Shown: positions 25,801 to 32,822 of the stretch, piece after piece
Numbering within the stretch: the first letter of the stretch is position 1
Layout of the letters: every line of letters begins with the position of its first letter
Assembly (NCBI GenBank): GCA_023053575.1
Contig: JAKZAP010000020.1
Span: forward strand, 16,177,998-16,241,997
Direction: 5' to 3'
Origin: Branchinecta lynchi
Lineage: Eukaryota; Arthropoda; Branchiopoda; Anostraca; Branchinectidae
DNA: 64,000 nt
Position numbers and translations under genes: made by a program
The notes under the pieces: generated by a model
The model's input: the letters and a program-made list of their open reading frames with translations, nothing else
Told to the model about the DNA's origin: nothing
The model's database searches: none

Positions 25801-28800
25801 TTAGGAGTAAAGAGACATGCTGAATCCGAATATGTTTCCTCGCCAGACAAATAGTTCACCCGGAATCCGGCGAAAACCGGAAAATTTGTGAAAAGTAAAA
25901 GTTTAGTCTGATGTTGATTAAAGGTTCAGATTGGAGGCAAGGAGACGTGAAAACTGCACGGAAAAACTAGTGCTGAGATTTAATTTTTGACACGGCTGCT
26001 GTTTTTGCTACACGATTGGGGAATTAAATCTCAGCACTAGTTTTTTTGTGCAGTGTTTATTAAAATAATAGATACAGGCGAGTCCATGTTGATCCAGCAT
26101 GCTCATGGTAGAGTATTAAGAAATCCGGCGTCATCGAATCACATCCAGGTGTTGAGCAAAGGGTTGACCACTTGGGAGCAGCACCGAGAAGATGGTGAAT
26201 TTATGTGCGTTCTTTTTTGGTGATTTTAGCACTTTCATTGAAAGAAAAGGTTGTGGTCGAGGCCCTCCTATAAACTATCACTGTCTAGGAGCAAACATCT
26301 TGGATACAATGCTTGTCTGAGAATTTACATTTGCCGTGTTAGGCTTTTCACACAATTATTCTATCTTTCCGCTGATTTATACCTGTCTTTAGCGTATCTT
26401 CAGATGAAGACGAAAATCACTGATTAACACACAAGATACACATATGACCGGTCGGTCTGATAACCTCTGTGGGAATCGGTGGCGGGGAATTAAAATATGT
26501 GTTTGCAAGGCGGTAATTTCACTACCGATACTGCACAGTGAGTGCTGACCAGCAACTCGTTTTCTGTGGACCTAGCAAAAGATTTTGTTGGTCAAGTTGG
26601 TGATGGCGTGCAGGGTCGTCGCTACGAGGGGGGAGGGGGGCTCCCCCCCCAAGGTCTTGAGAAAGTAATTTCGTCGGCGAAAAACATAGAAGAAATAGAT
26701 TTGTCTGCTTTTGTCGACTTTCGGTTGACTCGTCGGCACATCGAGTTCTTTTTATACGCAAGAAATAAAATCCTGCAAACATCTGTCGGGCACAACGGTT
26801 TTATTTATAGATAAGAAATCAAATCCTGCAAACTCTGTTGGGCACACCCGGGAAGTTCAAGTCTCGTCGGCACAACGGGTTATTTTTACAAGTCAAAAAT
26901 CAAATCCTACAGTTGTAAAATCCAGTCGGGCAAAATACAGAAAGAAATCAAATGCTGTATGTTTTTTTCCGGCGTCGGTATTCTTTCGGCACATCGGGTT
27001 CACTTCATACGTAAGGTAAGGTAAGGTACAATTTTAATGGCAAATATAAGTAAACCTGGTGTTTTTCAAAAGCATCAGACATGCCAGTAGCATAAAAAAC
27101 GACGCTTCACTAATTCTGGTGGGTTTGTAAAAATTATAATAGCCTACAATTCTAGCCTAAGGCATTGTAAAGAAAAAACAAACGAACAACTATCGCACAT
27201 CAACACTAAGATTTAAGGACAACGTTTTACGTAAGAAATCAAATTCTGTAAACAATTATCGGGCGCATCCCGAAAGTTTTAAGTTTCGTCGGCACATCGT
27301 CTTCTATATAATGTAAGAAATAAAGATCTTTACAATCTTGTCAGGCAAAACACAGAAGAAATCGAATTCTGAATGCTTTTGTAGGGCGGCGGTATTCTTT
27401 CGGCATATCGGGTTCTTTTCATACGTAAGAAATCAAATTCTGCAAATATTTGTCTGGCTTCAAATTTTCGAAAATTTTCGTAAAATAAAATTTGCAGGCT
27501 CAATAAGTTCAACTTATTCTGGGTATAATCGTCGGAAGCTTCGCTTTTTGGGATCCCAAAACGTAAGTGGAGGGATACCTATGACATCGTAAAAGTTGTC
27601 CGTCTGTCCGTCTGTTAGTACGATAACTCTCGAAGGGAATGAGGTATTCTGATGAAACTTGGTGTGAGGACTCTTTGGGTCAAGGGTAAGGTCAAGTTCG
27701 TAGATGGGCTCTGTAGCCCTACATTTAGAGGTGGGGGAGGGGGTTAAAATTAAGGGGCGAACAAAATATTTTTAAACAGCTAATGTGATAGTCGATTATG
27801 GGGTAAGAAGACATGCTAAACACGAATATGCAACAAATTTTCTCGTCCGACAAGTAGTTCGCCCGGAATCCGGCAAAAACGGAAAGTTGGTTTAAAGTAA
27901 AAGTTTTATTTGAAGTTGATTAAATGTTCGATTTGGGGGTAAGAAGACATGCTTAACATGGTGGTGAAAACCATTCTCTCGCCAGACGAGTACCGGAAAA
28001 AGTAACCGGAGTAACCGGAAAACTTGTAAAAAGTAATAAGTTTTATTTGAAGTTGATCAGATGACAGATTTAGGGGTAAGAAGAGACGCTGAGGCTGTTT
28101 ATGACAATCATTTTTTAACCGGACATATAATTCCTCTTGAATCCGGTTGTAACCGTTTTTTTAGAAGTTAAAGTTTTATTTGAAATTGATTAGATGTTCT
28201 TTATAGGGACAAGGAAATACCGTACGCTGAATTCGATTCTGAATATTCTTTTTTTTGCTGGACAAGTAGTTGGCTAGGAATTCGGCTGAAACAGGAAATT
28301 TGGCAGAAGTAAAGCAGGAAGTTTCGGTCAGTATTGTCAAAATAGATATGTCTTATAGAGGTATATCTGAACTTGTTTTTGGGATCCCAAAACGTAAGTT
28401 GAGGGATACCTATGACATCACAAAAGTTGTCCGTCTGTCCGTCTGTAAGCACGATAACTCTCGAAGGGAATGAGATATTTTGATGAAACTTGGTGTGAGG
28501 ATTTATTGGGTCGTCGGACCAGTCAGGTTCGTAGATGGGCTTTGTAGCCCTACATTTAGGGGTGGGGGTTCAAATTAAGGGGCAAACAAAATATTTTGAG
28601 ACAGCTAATTTGATAGTCGATTATGGGGTAAGAAGACATGCTGAACACGTTGGTGAAAACCATTTTCTCGACGGACAAGTAGTTCGCCCGGAATCCGGCC
28701 CAAACCGGAAAGTTTGTTAAAATTAAAAGTTTTATTTGGAGCTGATTAGATGTTTGATTTAGGGCAAGAAGACAATGCTGAACACTTATGTGAAAAATTT

Positions 28801-31014
28801 GTCTACCTGGACATGTAGTTCCCCCCGAATCCGGCCAAAACCGGAAAATTGTTAGAAGCTTAAGTTTTATTTCTAGTTGATCAGATATCCGATTTAAGGG
28901 TAAGAATAGATGCTGAATCCGTGTTTGACAATCATATTTTACCCAGAAGTATAGTTCGACCGGAATCCGGCTGGAGTCGAAAAATTTGTTATAAGTTAAA
29001 TTTTTATTTGAAGTTGATTAGATGTTCATTATTGGGGGAAAGAAGATACCTGAGTTCGTTTTTTAGCTTTCTTTTTTCGCCGGACAAGTAGTTCTGGAGT
29101 TCGGCCGAAACCAGGAAATTGGCAGAAGTGGTAGGAAGTTTTCGTCAGAACAAATATGACTTATAGGGGTAAACACACATGCTGAATCCATATCTGAACT
29201 TGGTTTTCTAAGATGACTAGCTATTTGGCCTTAATCTGTTTCTGAATTTTAATTGTAAAAATGTTCAAGGAGTCTGGCGATCAATGGATCTAGCTAAGAC
29301 AAGACCCAGTTGTCTGGATCGGATATTGAATTTTTGGGATCCCATCGAAACCTTTGGTCTTGTTCTCTAATGACTAGATTGGCGAAGACTGGATCTGGCA
29401 AAGACAAGACCCATTTGTCTGGATCAAATATTAGATTTTTGGGATCCCATCGAATCCTTAGGTCTTGTTAGCTAAAGTTGAAACGAAATAGCGAATTTGT
29501 GACTTTAAATATACGAATTAACATTAAAGGAACAAGCTCAACTGTTGCATTAAAATTAGTTTTACACAAAATTTCGACTGCTGCGCATTTTGTAGTATTC
29601 TCTGTTTGGAAGACCCGTGTTTCATTTAGTTGACCTTTTTGAATTGACATTCTTGGGGGTTTGGAAAACGGTAAAAGCTTGAACTTGTATGGTAGGTATA
29701 GTACAATGTTTCCGGAAGAAAGGCAGATTAAAAAAAAAATCGCCTGCGGCGCTTGCTTAACTTGTTCTGGGTACAGCGTTGGAAGCTTCGCTTTTTAACG
29801 AAAGCCGAATATGTGAACTATAACAGACGAAATTACATTAAAGGAATAACCTCAACAGCTCAACTGATGCATTACAATTAGTTTTGCACCCAAATTTCGC
29901 CTGCGGCGCATTTTCTAGTACTCTCTGTTTGGAAGACCGGTGTTTCATTTAGTTGGTGTTTTAGGATTGACATTCTTGGGGGGTTGAAACAACTTAAAAG
30001 CTTGAACTTGTACGGAAGGTATAGAAAAATGTTCCGGAATAAAGGCAGATTACACAAATTTCGCATGCGGCGCTCACTTTAACTTGTTATGGTTACAGTC
30101 GTTGGAAGCTTTGCTTTTTAGCGAAAGCTGAAATGAAAAGCAGAATATATGAACTTTAATATACGAAATTACATTAAAGGAATAATCTCAACTGATTGCA
30201 TTACAGTTAGTTTTATACCGGTTCTATTCTAAGCTGGTGACGGTAACGGCGTGTTTTTTTCGGTAAATTTTTTAGTTGGTCGGCACAAGCCGGACGCCCC
30301 CCCCCCCCCCCAAAGGTAAAAGGCTAGTGGCGCCCCTGATGGCGTGTGTTCTAAATTTGGCGATTGGAACTGTCGGAATTATTTTGCACCACGTTCCTTT
30401 CCGTTTCAACGTCTGAAAAGCAATAAAATTAAACTATCAATTTACGGGGGTAGCTTTAATAATAATTCTCCTAATTTCGACTTCACTTTTGACGTGATAG
30501 ACTTCCAAATTTTGCTCAAGGAAGACTGATGCGATCCCGAGTAGGCAACAAATTATGTGAAAATGAGAGTTTAGTGACTAGAGATACAACAAGAATTAAT
30601 GGTGATAATAATAAATTATGAAATATTTAGGCTAGAGCAAACTGTAGGAGTTGAACTTTTGTTCACCTCGATATGTGTTGCTTGCCCCTATACTAAAGAC
30701 TTTCACTAAAACTTACTGTGGTCTCATTCGCCGTGCCATAGCATATTTCTGTAACAACCCGTAATCTATATACCTGCGGTTATTTCTCACCTTAAAAATG
30801 ATTTCTGTAACCCCTGTGCCAATTCCGAAGCATTGGTTTGTGGTCCTTCTCTTTCTTCTCCATAATCAGAGTTCAGAACCAACACTTCTGGATCAATATC
30901 AAAAACCACTAAAAAGTAATTATGCAGTTTTCCTATTACATCGTAAGAAATTATCAACGAAATTACAGTGACTACGGTAACTAGAAATAGACAGATAATG
31001 AAGCAGACGATCAT
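1758..31014 (-). CDS. DUF547-domain membrane-anchored protein, complete six-exon gene
   Basis: Six exons join in one frame: 31014-30791, 23882-23725, 21596-21447, 10286-10168, 3203-3025 and 1872-1758 (stop TAG), giving 314 residues. All introns are GT-AG (about 6.9, 2.1, 11.2, 7.0 and 1.2 kb). Residues 2-24 are a hydrophobic segment fitting a signal anchor or signal peptide. A sequon lies at N61-A-S. From about residue 65 the protein matches the DUF547 family (PF04784): NLYN at 128-131, YNVGG at 159-163, LEHGLIRG at 171-178, HFALNCGAK|SCP at 209-220 and YDW at 306-308. The family has no established biochemical function, so I assign none. The domain would face the lumen or cell exterior if the N-terminal helix is an anchor (inference). 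Introns are packed with transposons, including a whole LINE in intron 3. CDC20 lies upstream on the same strand. Confidence 0.92.
1921..2712 (-). repeat. GGCACTTG-family repeat, copy in intron 5
   Basis: It contains the family phrase AGTTTCATCGTCCTAGCACA and its variants, C-homopolymers (about 2321-2330 and 2490-2503), a (GACC)n tract, and the terminal GGCACTTG...CAAGTGCCATAAAAAC. Other copies are at 11.5, 31.8, 34.9 and 50.3 kb. Confidence 0.65.
2767..3050. repeat. Local duplication around the donor of DUF547 exon 5
   Basis: TTTGCTTCTRCCAAAAYTGG...CTCTAG...CCGGTTC occurs at 2767-2876 and 2946-3050, about 176 bp apart. The second copy contains the real donor and the last bases of exon 5. In the first, the donor dinucleotide context is lost (GAGTTAG). 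Confidence 0.7.
3025..3203 (-). CDS. DUF547 gene exon 5
   Basis: The acceptor is tctttcag|TCC and the donor CTAGA|gtaagt. The exon encodes SCPAIRVYSEQNLD, then an Ala-rich helix and LSQIFEWYGSDFG, the usual DUF547 order. The 59 codons contain no stop. Two leftover bases make Glu277 with exon 6. The donor end of this exon is part of a local duplication (see 2767-3050). Confidence 0.92.
3235..3640. repeat. Diverged duplicate of 39680-40490
   Basis: Shared blocks include ACGAATTGCCGCCAG, GATTAGGCTTTC, GTCGAGTCGCG-like, AACGTACACCAAGA and AGTAACGTG. The other copy differs by a 396-bp insert (39896-40291). This copy is in intron 4 next to exon 5. The other lies upstream of the second first exon. 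Confidence 0.65.
3641..4074 (+). pseudogene. Possible LINE ORF2 C-terminal scrap
   Basis: A 69-codon frame at 3657-3866 contains REKAKLVVDFGRKILDS. It resembles [18 protein letters not shown] in the LINE at 58509-58922. The match is short, so this is tentative. Confidence 0.35.
4075..5720. repeat. Dispersed repeat, copy 1 (related to 57430-58350)
   Basis: The two regions share GATGAAAACTTGGAACA, GGTATTATAAAGCTATCCG, TATCCGTTGCG and a recurring CCCCTCATCGCCGAAGATGA. The last phrase recurs several times inside the copy, so internal units are repeated imperfectly. No protein is evident. Confidence 0.7.
5721..6430. other. Unassigned intron 4 sequence
   Basis: A 72-codon minus-strand frame (6092-6310) has no recognisable motif. 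I see nothing else here. Confidence 0.3.
6431..6458. repeat. Palindrome CAAAGTGTTGCTCTCGCAACA
   Basis: GTGTTGC and GCAACAC arms are separated by four bases. The same hairpin, with longer arms, is at 57470-57495. Confidence 0.6.
6685..6860 (-). repeat. LINE-type tail and 45-bp tandem duplication
   Basis: TAAGTAAGTAAGCAAGTAAA is followed by GACCCACC..TTTTC and GGAGTATG, resembling the LINE 3' end at 47607-47665. Right after it, ATACGAATATAATTTCGGCC and its surroundings occur twice, 45 bp apart (6770 and 6815). Confidence 0.6.
7040..7315. mobile_element. GAGCCTC-MITE, copy 1
   Basis: The terminal inverted repeats read GAGCCTCGTTTTGTTGCA and its complement (TTGCAATAAAAACGAGGCTC). Several overlapping open frames inside are artefacts of its GC content. 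A second copy is at 10414-10680. Confidence 0.8.
7355..7405 (-). mobile_element. LINE 3' end with CTTAT tail
   Basis: On the minus strand it reads GCCATGGCCGTTGGC, then an AATAAA-like stretch and repeats of CTTAT. The same 3' end, with a different tail repeat, is at 58405-58455 (plus) and 54363-54402 (minus). Confidence 0.65.
7406..7591 (-). pseudogene. Duplicate of DUF547 exon 6 plus 3' flank, joined to LINE sequence
   Basis: This is about 98% identical to 1676-1859. It keeps the YLPDESRSKL...YDWGLNILS-stop frame but lacks the first bases of exon 6 and its acceptor. On one side it abuts a LINE reverse-transcriptase fragment (7592-8060). On the other it abuts a LINE-type 3' end (7355-7405). 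It lies inside intron 4 of its own gene, so it cannot replace exon 6 without a new splice acceptor. Confidence 0.85.
7592..8060 (-). pseudogene. LINE reverse-transcriptase fragment
   Basis: The minus-strand frame shows the RT active site AYADDLLLVS, then LEVNPSKCEYMHF, WLGIT and AYGRIVPNRGRYN, the order typical of non-LTR reverse transcriptases. It is 5'-truncated near 8060. Its continuation after GRYN is replaced by the exon-6 copy. Confidence 0.85.
8102..8411 (+). mobile_element. Foldback retroposon with 16-bp target duplication
   Basis: TCTTATCTTTCATATT occurs at 8102-8117 and again at 8396-8411, bracketing a 278-bp insert. The insert carries inverted arms (TTGACGGAGCAAAACGG at the left, its complement near 8345) and a non-inverted 3' tail reading CAGTCAGCTTGGGCTGAAGG. 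Removing it rejoins the reading frame of the surrounding plus-strand LINE (SYLSY|CTSAWA). A fuller copy is at 32834-33314. Confidence 0.85.
8412..9195 (+). pseudogene. CR1/L2-like LINE, 3' part of ORF2 and 3' UTR
   Basis: The plus-strand frames encode CTSAWASTFSTHINRIQ, then RQIRDWNIATLVYRYL, FSIRHTGVKVWNSLPE and FKRALKRFM, the usual C-terminus of CR1-type ORF2. The 3' UTR ends in CTTTACCTAACCTTACC repeats. A shorter copy of the same 3' end is at 27016-27227. Confidence 0.8.
9196..9665 (+). mobile_element. Probable LINE 3' end with CTA tail
   Basis: A low-complexity T-rich segment ends AATAAAACTGTTCTACTACTACTAAAGG, which looks like a polyadenylation signal followed by a short tandem tail. 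No convincing protein is visible. Confidence 0.4.
9823..10116 (+). mobile_element. GAGCGTG-MITE, copy 2
   Basis: The left end is GAGCGTGTTCCACCCTTC and the right end AGGGTGGAACAAGCTC, flanked by ATT on both sides (9820-9822, 10117-10119). A 3-bp duplication fits PIF/Harbinger-type insertion. The right end is 45 bp from the donor of DUF547 exon 4. Confidence 0.85.
10168..10286 (-). CDS. DUF547 gene exon 4
   Basis: The acceptor is ctttatag|GC and the donor AAG|gtatgc. The exon is only 119 bp. It encodes NRPHPTSKK, then TLDPRIHFALNCGAK, the second conserved DUF547 block. Its two leading bases complete the Gly178 codon begun in exon 3, and it ends in phase 0 for exon 5. Confidence 0.92.
10414..10680. 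mobile_element. GAGCCTC-MITE, copy 2
   Basis: It matches 7040-7315 closely, including GAAGACGGCAGCGC and GTGCTGCAGCAGCGATGCGG. The right terminus is slightly truncated (AACGAGG). It lies in intron 3, 127 bp upstream of exon 4. Confidence 0.8.
10920..11275 (+). repeat. AGTCG-array element, copy 1
   Basis: Bounded by C-runs (10957-10967 and 11240-11249), it consists of about 20-bp units such as TCTGAAAATCAGTCGATTTT repeated imperfectly. It carries CCAGTCGGTAAAAA at both sides. The same element in reverse is at 22820-23185. Confidence 0.75.
11440..13320 (-). repeat. GGCACTTG-family repeat array in intron 3
   Basis: Several partial units carry GATGAAACTTGG, GTGCTAGGACGATGAAA and TAGTGGAGGGATCGGGATGA-type phrases separated by G-runs (about 11917, 12217, 12371, 12823). 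The right edge has CAAGTGCCATATGAGCTC...AGCTCTTGTT, the family terminus. Long Pro/Ser-rich frames on the minus strand are by-products. Confidence 0.65.
13570..14345 (+). pseudogene. LINE ORF1, N-terminal half
   Basis: The coding sequence encodes a Lys/Arg-rich segment (RSNKRRKRVD) and, after one frameshift near 14060, TKFVVYNIPSDLTDVELQEA and FLFGQPKAFKPYRE. This is the RRM-like region that precedes the zinc knuckles in jockey/I ORF1 proteins. The true start is unclear because the first ATG frame (13546) stops early. Confidence 0.8.
14346..15897 (+). mobile_element. CCGG-137 element inserted in LINE ORF1
   Basis: This insert starts with CAAGACCAAAGG...GGGATCCCAAAA and ends with TTTTGGGATCCCAAAA. 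Between them is a tandem array: the TTCCGGTTTTGGCC anchor recurs at 15001, 15138, 15275, 15412 and 15549, exactly 137 bp apart. A poly-ACGG stretch (15816-15840) precedes the right end. It splits ORF1 just before the first zinc knuckle. No transposase is visible. Confidence 0.85.
15898..16508 (+). pseudogene. LINE ORF1, zinc-knuckle half
   Basis: In one frame, with a TAA and a TAG, it reads KLCSNCLRLGHTSKW, CPTCNQTEHPDGRCP and CRNCNGNHRSDDKRNCPKY. That is three adjacent CCHC-type knuckles, followed by LTVAQKM and a Pro/Gln/Thr-rich tail. The arrangement is diagnostic of I/jockey ORF1. Confidence 0.88.
16509..17506 (-). pseudogene. Inverted LINE segment: ORF1 C-terminus and APE endonuclease
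   Basis: On the minus strand this reads SRLNLASLAGPIKVQIL...INVHLPNEA (ORF1 end), then LRILQWNVNSLNHQKL, IVCLQETNF, ILILGDMNAHSQQW and STIDLQIVSS, the exonuclease-endonuclease-phosphatase motifs. The minus-strand end SEIINRL joins exactly to LLDAATKAIPKCKE, which begins on the plus strand at 17507. A clean inversion within one element explains this. Confidence 0.85.
17507..19250 (+). pseudogene. LINE ORF2, reverse transcriptase
   Basis: The frames encode a linker (KSQKPWWDHQC), then VWNIAVITPILKPGK, SYRPIIVLPTLGKIFERI, QTGFEKHHSA, VNGKLSSTKNIQKRLPQGAV, the catalytic FADD (18706-18717), KTVKYLGLLLD and MDYGLTVYG. The order matches a complete RT domain. There are at least three frame breaks, one at a 10-C run at 17931-17940. 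Confidence 0.9.
19251..20391 (+). pseudogene. LINE ORF2, RNase H and C-terminal cysteine motif
   Basis: IPIYVDGSRSEVGTTGAAAY, SIEIAAI, VIYSDS and ILSHMGIPGNELVDTAA give the D-E-D-H residues of an RNase H. A later frame shows YHRIRANTNNLNHQAH and CLLCSRKNETVDHLLFEC, the usual CCHC end of ORF2. Frameshifts separate the pieces. Confidence 0.87.
20392..21046. other. LINE 3' UTR, then unassigned intron 3 sequence
   Basis: The first 270 bases are the LINE 3' end with AAG-rich tail. From about 20660 to 21046 I recognise nothing. Confidence 0.4.
21047..21413 (+). mobile_element. TTAA-ended MITE, copy 1
   Basis: It starts TTAAAGGACCCCTCGCAC and ends near AAGACAGGTGCTTTAGA. Internal landmarks shared by all copies are GGCTGTTTTAAGCC, CGAGACCCGTT and TTGTTAGAGGGGTTAGAATG. 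Six copies occur in the window, about 340-385 bp each, with no coding capacity. The right end is 28 bp from the donor of DUF547 exon 3. Confidence 0.82.
21447..21596 (-). CDS. DUF547 gene exon 3
   Basis: The acceptor is tctttgcag|AT and the donor CGGG|gtgagt. It encodes LYNIITIHGLA, then YNVGGHVVSLDLLEHGLIR, the most conserved centre of DUF547. A TTAA-MITE ends 28 bp beyond the donor on the intron 3 side. Confidence 0.92.
21655..21745 (-). mobile_element. LINE 3' tail with TGAT repeats
   Basis: AATCAGTCAATCAATAAATT is a minus-strand tail of TGATT repeats after an AATAAA-like signal. A plus-strand counterpart is at 37500-37615. Confidence 0.5.
21746..22819. other. Intron 2 sequence with scattered repeats
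   Basis: CTCGAGACGAGTCC-type phrases recur at about 22080-22225 and 22467-22500. A LINE-like end (GACTAAATAAACC and a CT-rich tail) is at 22380-22465. Nothing else was recognised. Confidence 0.35.
22820..23185 (-). repeat. AGTCG-array element, copy 2
   Basis: This is the reverse complement of the element at 10920-11275: TTTACCGACTGGC, then TCGACTGATTTTCAG units, then CGACTCGGTTATTTTTTA and a C-run (23151-23166). Flanks read AGTCGTGACGCCCCTGC, a phrase also seen near other poly-G tracts here. Confidence 0.75.
23186..23724. other. Unassigned intron 2 sequence next to exon 2
   Basis: I see no protein-like frame, RNA gene or named repeat. Several AATAAA/TATTTA motifs are present. Confidence 0.3.
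23725..23882 (-). CDS. DUF547 gene exon 2
   Basis: The acceptor is ttttctag|G and the donor ATCA|gtaagt. The exon encodes LKGRYLSEDGKAVDYKGLR and onward to ERKTFYI, the DUF547 segment leading into the NLYN motif. It completes the Arg codon of exon 1 and leaves one base that with exon 3 makes Asn128. A TTAA-ended MITE begins 13 bp upstream of the acceptor AG. Confidence 0.9.
23897..24256 (+). mobile_element. TTAA-ended MITE, copy 2
   Basis: It starts TTAAAGAATCCCTCGCAC and ends GACAGGTCCTTTAA, so TTAA stands at both ends, as expected for piggyBac- or Kolobok-type insertion. Its left end is 13 bp from the acceptor AG of DUF547 exon 2. Confidence 0.85.
24455..25947. mobile_element. CCGG-137 elements, two copies head to head
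   Basis: A plus-oriented copy (from CAAGACCAAAGG at 24463 to CGGAATCCCAAAAA at 25386) is followed by one more unit. Then a reverse copy starts at TTTTTGGGATCCCAAAACG (25551). Both carry CCGG-rich 137-bp-type units and the GACGGACGG tract. Confidence 0.72.
25948..26048. mobile_element. Short palindromic MITE
   Basis: ACTAGTGCTGAGATTTAATT and its complement form arms of about 33 bp around a centre of about 35 bp. Outer ends read ACTGCACGG and TTGTGCAGT. The target duplication is unclear. Confidence 0.75.
26049..26600. other. Unassigned intron 1 sequence
   Basis: No gene or clear repeat was recognised. Confidence 0.3.
26601..27540. repeat. Imperfect tandem repeat with AAGAAATCAAATTCTG units
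   Basis: Units of the form TACGTAAGAAATCAAATYCTG...GTCGGGC recur. A larger unit, CGGTATTCTTTCGGCA and onward, occurs near 26978 and 27390. A LINE end interrupts the array at 27016-27227. Confidence 0.6.
27016..27227 (-). mobile_element. 5'-truncated LINE 3' end with TACGTAAG duplication
   Basis: This is the reverse complement of the 3' UTR at 8985-9195, ending in GGTAAGGTAAGG. TACGTAAG flanks it (27008-27015 and 27228-27235). It is a clear target-primed insertion into the tandem array. Confidence 0.85.
27541..29467 (-). mobile_element. CCGG-137 elements, two reverse copies in tandem
   Basis: TTTTGGGATCCCAAAACG starts occur at about 27546 and 28378. The CCGGAATCCGG units follow each. The far terminus GGGATCCCATCGAA appears twice (29336-29350 and 29446-29460), indicating a duplicated end. 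Confidence 0.72.
29470..30235. repeat. Tandem array of about 313-337-bp units
   Basis: ACATTAAAGGAA recurs at 29521, 29834 and 30171. Each unit contains CTGCGGCGC, CTCTGTTTGGAAGACC and AAAGCTTGAACTTGTA. Related CCTGCGGCGCTC pieces lie in 35940-36320. Confidence 0.7.
30236..30790. other. Poly-C repeat scrap, then unassigned sequence
   Basis: A C-run of about 16 bases (30298-30313) is followed by GGCTAGTGGCGCCCCTG, the flank seen with other poly-G/C elements. The rest up to exon 1 shows no recognised feature. Confidence 0.4.
30791..31014 (-). CDS. DUF547 gene exon 1 (start codon, membrane segment)
   Basis: This exon encodes residues 1-74 and two bases of Arg75. The ATG is at 31014-31012, with an in-frame TAG two codons upstream that fixes the start. 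The donor reads AAG|gtgaga. A run of hydrophobic residues from Ile2 to Tyr24 follows the start. Then come an acidic stretch (GEEREG, 52-57) and the start of the domain helix (LAQGLQKSFL). The splice phase (two bases left) matches exon 2 exactly. Confidence 0.9.
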
Positions 31015-31081
31015 TTTCTACTTCCAAATGATCTCTTGTTCATCCAGTTCAAAGATACTGATAGCGAGAGGATGACTGACA

Positions 31082-31745
31082 CTAGTGACGTCTGACAGAA
31101 GATCTTTCAGATCTTTGATCCAGTTTATCTTCCACTCTCTTATCAATAATCTTAGCAGGCGGAACCAGATGGCATTTCTGCGCCAAGAAAGAATTACTGG
31201 TCCAAGGGGGCAAGCAGCAGATACTTGGCAAACTTAAAATAGATCCGGTGAACATTTTTCTTATTAGAAGCAGAACAAAATTGCCAAATGGGGGACATAG
31301 CAAGAAGATGGGGCACATAGTTAGACTGTTGTAAAGTTTAGAAAGATGAAACCGGCTAAGATGTGTGATATTAGAAGCAAGTGAAGCATAAGCGATCCGT
31401 ATCTTTTTAACGAGGTTTTGAATGGCAAGCTTGATGGTTTCTTTAATGGTTTTTCCCATGGGCATATCAAGGTAAACAAGACTGTCAGAAAGCGGAATAG
31501 GTGTTTCAGAAAGTTCAAGTCGCTAGTCTAGATTACCCTTAAGATTGAAAGCAATTGCTACGATTTTGTCAACATTAAAACTCAGTCCGATCTGCTGATA
31601 TTCAGGTTTTAGTTTCGAAAACGTACTCTCACTTCCCAAATAGATTCAAAATATAATCGGCGTAAGTAAACAGAGACTCAGCTTCAAAATTTCTACTCGG
31701 CTCCAAAATTTAATTGCTCTCCTTGAAGTAAATTTCGGATATACC
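31082..31745 (-). pseudogene. Decayed LINE reverse-transcriptase fragment upstream of exon 1
   Basis: With frameshifts, the minus strand reads SLFTYADYI (altered YADD), GLSFNVDKIVAIAF, ETPIPLSDSLVYLDMPMGKT and LVKKIRIAYASL, the RT palm and thumb order. It begins about 70 bp upstream of DUF547 exon 1, so it may lie in the promoter or 5' UTR. Confidence 0.65.
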
Positions 31746-31796
31746 ATCAGGAGCAAAACAGACGCGTTTTTTTTTCGAAGGTAGAAGGTAGAAAAA

Positions 31797-32822
31797 ACAA
31801 GAGCTGAAAGCTCATATGGCACTTGTCGGAACAGTTACCATGTTTGTCAGTTTGTCCCCCTCCAGCTACCCCCCCCCCCCCCCCCAGTGATCAGACCCAC
31901 TTCGGACTTGAAACTGAATATTTGAAACACTCGGTCTTGACACTTGTCAAGTTTCATGCACGTCCGATCACGCGTTCCTAAGTAATGAATGTCACCAGAT
32001 TCCGGATTCTTCATCCTCTACTCCCCCCCCCCCCCCACGACGGTCGGATCGGGGAAGGGACTATTTTCAAGTCAATATGTTAGAGTCCCCAATAGGCCTG
32101 CCAAGTTTCATGGTCCTAGCACATCTGGAAGCACCTTAGTTCGAGATCACCGGAATTCCGGGAAACTCCCTCCAACTTCCCCCACCGTGACACCATCCGG
32201 TCCTGTTTTGTCAGGAATGTATCTAGGGTTTACGCTTGTTCTTCCAACCAAGTCCAACTCCCATCCCTCGACTTTAAGCTATTCATGAAATTTCCGGTGG
32301 CCCCTCCAGCTCTTCCCCCACCCCCAGTGATCAGATCCGGTCCAGACTTGACACTGAACATCCATGACACTTGTTCTTAATACTTACCAAGTTTCATGCA
32401 CGTCCGATCACCCGTTCGAAAGTTGTGAATGTTACTAGATTCGGGATTCCACACCCCTCTACTCCCCCCACGATGATCCGATCGGAGAAGGGACTGTTTT
32501 CAAGTCCATATGGTAGAATCCCTAAAATGCATGCCAAGTTTCAAGGCCCTAGCACATCTGGAAGTACCCTAACTCGATATCATCGGAATTCCGGTAAACC
32601 CCCTCCAACTCCCCCCACTGTGACACGATACAGTCCTGTTTTTTCAGTAATGTATCTAGGGTTTAAGCTTTTTCTTCCCACCAAGTTCCATCCCGATCCC
32701 TCGAATCTGAGCCTTTCGAAGATTTCCGGTGCCCCTTCCAGCCCCCCCCCCCCAGATATCGTATCTGGTCCGGATTTGAAAAGGAACATCAAGTTTCATG
32801 CACGTCCGATTACCCGTTCCAA
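31797..32822 (+). repeat. GGCACTTG-family repeat, copy with two internal units
   Basis: It starts ACAAGAGCTGAAAGCTCATA, then TGGCACTTG. Inside, CCAAGTTTCATGGTCCTAGC and variants recur about every 430 bp, with C-runs near 31870, 32023 and 32744. A foldback retroposon interrupts it at 32834; the repeat resumes at 33326. Confidence 0.75.
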
